Assembly (NCBI GenBank): GCA_964504455.1
Contig: CAZDDY010000007.1
Location: forward strand, 1 to 20,338
Origin: CAZDDY01 sp964504455
GTDB taxonomy: Bacteria > Patescibacteriota > Minisyncoccia > Phycocordibacterales > UBA9973
Length of the DNA: 20,338 bases
Reading direction: 5' to 3'
Shown here: positions 18,737 through 20,338 of the stretch, piece by piece
Layout: the number at the start of each line of letters is the position of its first letter
How positions within the stretch are numbered: the first letter of the stretch is position 1
Notes under the pieces: generated by a model
What the model was told of the DNA's origin: nothing
Seen by the model: only the letters and a program-made list of their open reading frames with translations
Database searches by the model: none
Position numbers and translations under genes: made by a program

Positions 18737-20235
18737 TGAAAGAAGAAAACCAAAAAAAAGCACCTGTAGTAGTTATTATGGGTCACATCGACCACGGCAA
18801 ATCAACGCTTCTTGACTATATACGAAAATCAAATGTTGTTGAAAAAGAAGCTGGAGGTATCACACAACATATCGCTGCATATGAAGTAACCCACAAGGAC
18901 GACACGGGAAACATGCGAAATATTACTTTTCTTGATACGCCAGGACATGAGGCTTTTTCTTCTATGCGAGTACGTGGCGCTCAAACGGCAGACATTGCCA
19001 TACTAGTAGTATCAGCTGAGGATTCTGTTAAGGCACAAACAATCGAAGCCTGGCAAACAATTCAAGAAGCAAAACTTCCGGCAATCGTTGCGATAAATAA
19101 GATTGATAAACCAAATGCTAATGTAGAAAAAACAAAATTAGACCTCTCTGAAAAAGGAATATATCTTGAAGGTTATGGAGGGGATGTCCCCTTTTGCCTT
19201 ATTTCCGCAAAAACTGGAGACGGGATTACCGACTTACTTGATCTCATCCTTCTTGTATCAGATCTTCATAATTTTGAAGCAAAGACAATAGGACCTGCAA
19301 CTGGTGTCGTAATTGAATCAAATCTTGATCCAAAAAGAGGGATTTCAGCAACTCTCATTGTAAAAGAAGGAACGCTAAAAAAAGGCATGTTTGTTGTCGC
19401 AGGTAATGCTCTTGCAACGACTCGCATCATGGAAAATTTTCTAGGAAAACAAACTGACTGCTTTGGTCCGAGCGAGCCACTTCGTATTGTTGGCTTTTCA
19501 GATATTCCAGAAACTGGAAGTGTATTCACTTCATATGAAAAGAAAAAAGATGCAGAAGAAGCACTTCACAAAGAAATTCTTGATAAGAAAAAAGACACTC
19601 CTTCAAGCGTGCAAGTAAGTAACGACGAGGTTCTCTATGTGCCCATTATTATAAAGACTGACACGGTTGGAACAGGTGAAGCAGTAGTAAAAGAACTAAA
19701 AAAAGCTGAACAAGAAACTATTAAATGCAAAATAATATCAATCGGTGTAGGTTCAATCAGTGAAAATGATATAAAACTGGCCTCATCAGATAAACAAAGT
19801 ATTATTTTAGGTTTTCATGTTGGGCTTGATCCACGTGCTGTTGATATTAATGAAAGTGCACAAGTAAAAATAAAGACAAGTGACATCATTTATCAACTGA
19901 CAGAATTTCTTACAGAAGAATTCGAAAAACGCCGACCAAGAAAAATGACGACGACTGTTACGGGTAGATTTAAAGTTCTAAAAATATTTAGTGCAAGCAA
20001 AGACAAGCAAGTTATCGGCGGAAAGGTCCTTGAGGGAATGATCGCAGTGAAAAATCAAATACGTATTATCAGAAGAGACTTTGAGATTGGGAAAGGATTT
20101 ATTGATGAAATGCAACTGAACAAACTTAAAGTTAAAAGTGTTGAGGCCGAAAACGAATGCGGTATGCAGGTTGAGTCAAAATTTGAAGTAGCACCTGGAG
20201 ACGTGCTTGAAGCATTCACCCAGGAAGAAATTTAA
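18736..20235 (+). CDS. infB: Translation initiation factor IF-2, minimal form
   Basis: A 499-residue GTPase that brings initiator fMet-tRNA to the 30S subunit and promotes subunit joining. G1 is GHIDHGKST (16-24), G2 lies in GGITQHIAAYEV (40-51), G3 is DTPGHEAF, G4 NKID and G5 SAKTGDG. Domains II, III and the fMet-tRNA-binding C2 domain follow (VTGRFKVLKIF, then GKVLEGMI and GFIDEMQ). Only ten or so residues precede the G domain, whereas most bacterial IF2s carry a long N-terminal extension (total about 740-890). The start codon overlaps the DUF4446 stop (TAATG). rbfA follows after 4 nt, keeping the classic infB-rbfA order, although nusA is replaced upstream by DUF4446. Confidence 0.97.
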   Translation: MKEENQKKAPVVVIMGHIDHGKSTLLDYIRKSNVVEKEAGGITQHIAAYEVTHKDDTGNMRNITFLDTPGHEAFSSMRVRGAQTADIAILVVSAEDSVKAQTIEAWQTIQEAKLPAIVAINKIDKPNANVEKTKLDLSEKGIYLEGYGGDVPFCLISAKTGDGITDLLDLILLVSDLHNFEAKTIGPATGVVIESNLDPKRGISATLIVKEGTLKKGMFVVAGNALATTRIMENFLGKQTDCFGPSEPLRIVGFSDIPETGSVFTSYEKKKDAEEALHKEILDKKKDTPSSVQVSNDEVLYVPIIIKTDTVGTGEAVVKELKKAEQETIKCKIISIGVGSISENDIKLASSDKQSIILGFHVGLDPRAVDINESAQVKIKTSDIIYQLTEFLTEEFEKRRPRKMTTTVTGRFKVLKIFSASKDKQVIGGKVLEGMIAVKNQIRIIRRDFEIGKGFIDEMQLNKLKVKSVEAENECGMQVESKFEVAPGDVLEAFTQEEI

Positions 20236-20239
20236 ATAT

Positions 20240-20338
20240 ATGAATGATAGAAAAGAAAAAATTGGAGAAATCATAAAACGCCTCTCTGCAGAATTTATTG
20301 AAAGAGAAAGCAATAGAGATGCCCTTATTTCAGTTACT
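20240..20338 (+). CDS. rbfA: Ribosome-binding factor A, 5' part only
   Basis: The frame opens at ATG 20240, 4 nt after the infB stop, and runs 33 codons to the window edge. The visible residues (MNDRKEKIGEIIKRLSAEF, then LISVT) fit the N-terminus of RbfA, a KH-fold factor needed for 16S 5'-end maturation of the 30S subunit, and the position after infB is the usual one. An AGGAAG stretch (20222-20227) lies 12 nt before the ATG, too far for an ideal Shine-Dalgarno. Confidence 0.8.
   Translation, partial: MNDRKEKIGEIIKRLSAEFIERESNRDALISVT

Noticed and set aside
1..20338. Alternative genetic code with UGA as glycine (as in Gracilibacteria/Absconditabacteria)
   Set aside because: miaA ends naturally at a TGA at its expected length and no gene contains in-frame TGA.
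1..20338. CRISPR array, insertion sequence, toxin-antitoxin or defence cluster
   Set aside because: No regularly spaced repeats, transposase motifs or paired small toxin-antitoxin frames are visible; nearly all space is taken by recognised housekeeping genes.

Overview
The window reads as a compact, AT-rich bacterial chromosome segment, most likely from a Candidate Phyla Radiation / Patescibacteria genome (Parcubacteria-like). This is an inference from several traits seen together: reduced housekeeping proteins (IF2 starting almost at its G domain, a DnaX of about 340 residues without its zinc module, a Rel/SpoT protein ending after the TGS domain, a cysteine-free L33), tRNA genes without encoded CCA, almost no intergenic space, and Patescibacteria-style families (DUF1905, DUF4446, FtsQ beside serS). 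The standard code fits: miaA ends in TGA, the other genes in TAA or TAG, and no gene needs TGA as a sense codon. I see no CRISPR array, transposase or prophage genes.

Layout. 1-480 (-): 5' part of a small integral membrane protein. 538-920 (+): tRNA-Gln(TTG) followed 3 nt later by a DUF1905 protein. 917-1945 (-): dnaX. 1960-5170 (-): operon serS-ftsQ-dus with 2-nt gaps. 5213-8323 (+): dprA, then topA. 8355-8891 (-): unknown protein. 8962-10428 (+): rel/spoT. 10456-11481 (-): parB. 11565-12489 (+): tRNA-Leu(CAA) followed 3 nt later by miaA. 12494-13939 (-): alr, rpmG, tRNA-Trp(CCA). 14027-14110 (+): tRNA-Tyr(GTA), then about 200 nt of structured non-coding sequence containing a second copy of the tRNA 3' end. 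14316-18241 (-): iscS/nifS-like cysteine desulfurase, then clpB. 18284-20338 (+): DUF4446 protein, infB and the start of rbfA.

The genes serve translation (serS, miaA, dus, infB, rbfA, rpmG, four tRNAs, perhaps the desulfurase through tRNA thiolation), DNA maintenance (dnaX, topA, dprA, parB), envelope and division (alr, ftsQ), stress (rel/spoT, clpB), and some unknowns. miaA sits among three tRNA genes (Leu-CAA, Trp, Tyr) that all carry A36-A37-A38, the MiaA recognition motif.

The most notable signals concern expression architecture. Nearly every gene that opens a transcription unit has a -10-like hexamer only 5-10 nt before its start codon and no Shine-Dalgarno sequence, implying widespread leaderless mRNA. 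Two proteins start exactly 3 nt after a tRNA discriminator base, so tRNA 3' processing could itself create their near-leaderless mRNAs. Three terminators enclose stop codons inside their hairpins. Other points are a ClpB-type disaggregase with an IGF tripeptide where ClpA/ClpC dock ClpP, and a cloverleaf-like segment behind tRNA-Tyr. I did not find a clear new multi-gene defence or metabolic system; the region is mostly core genes.
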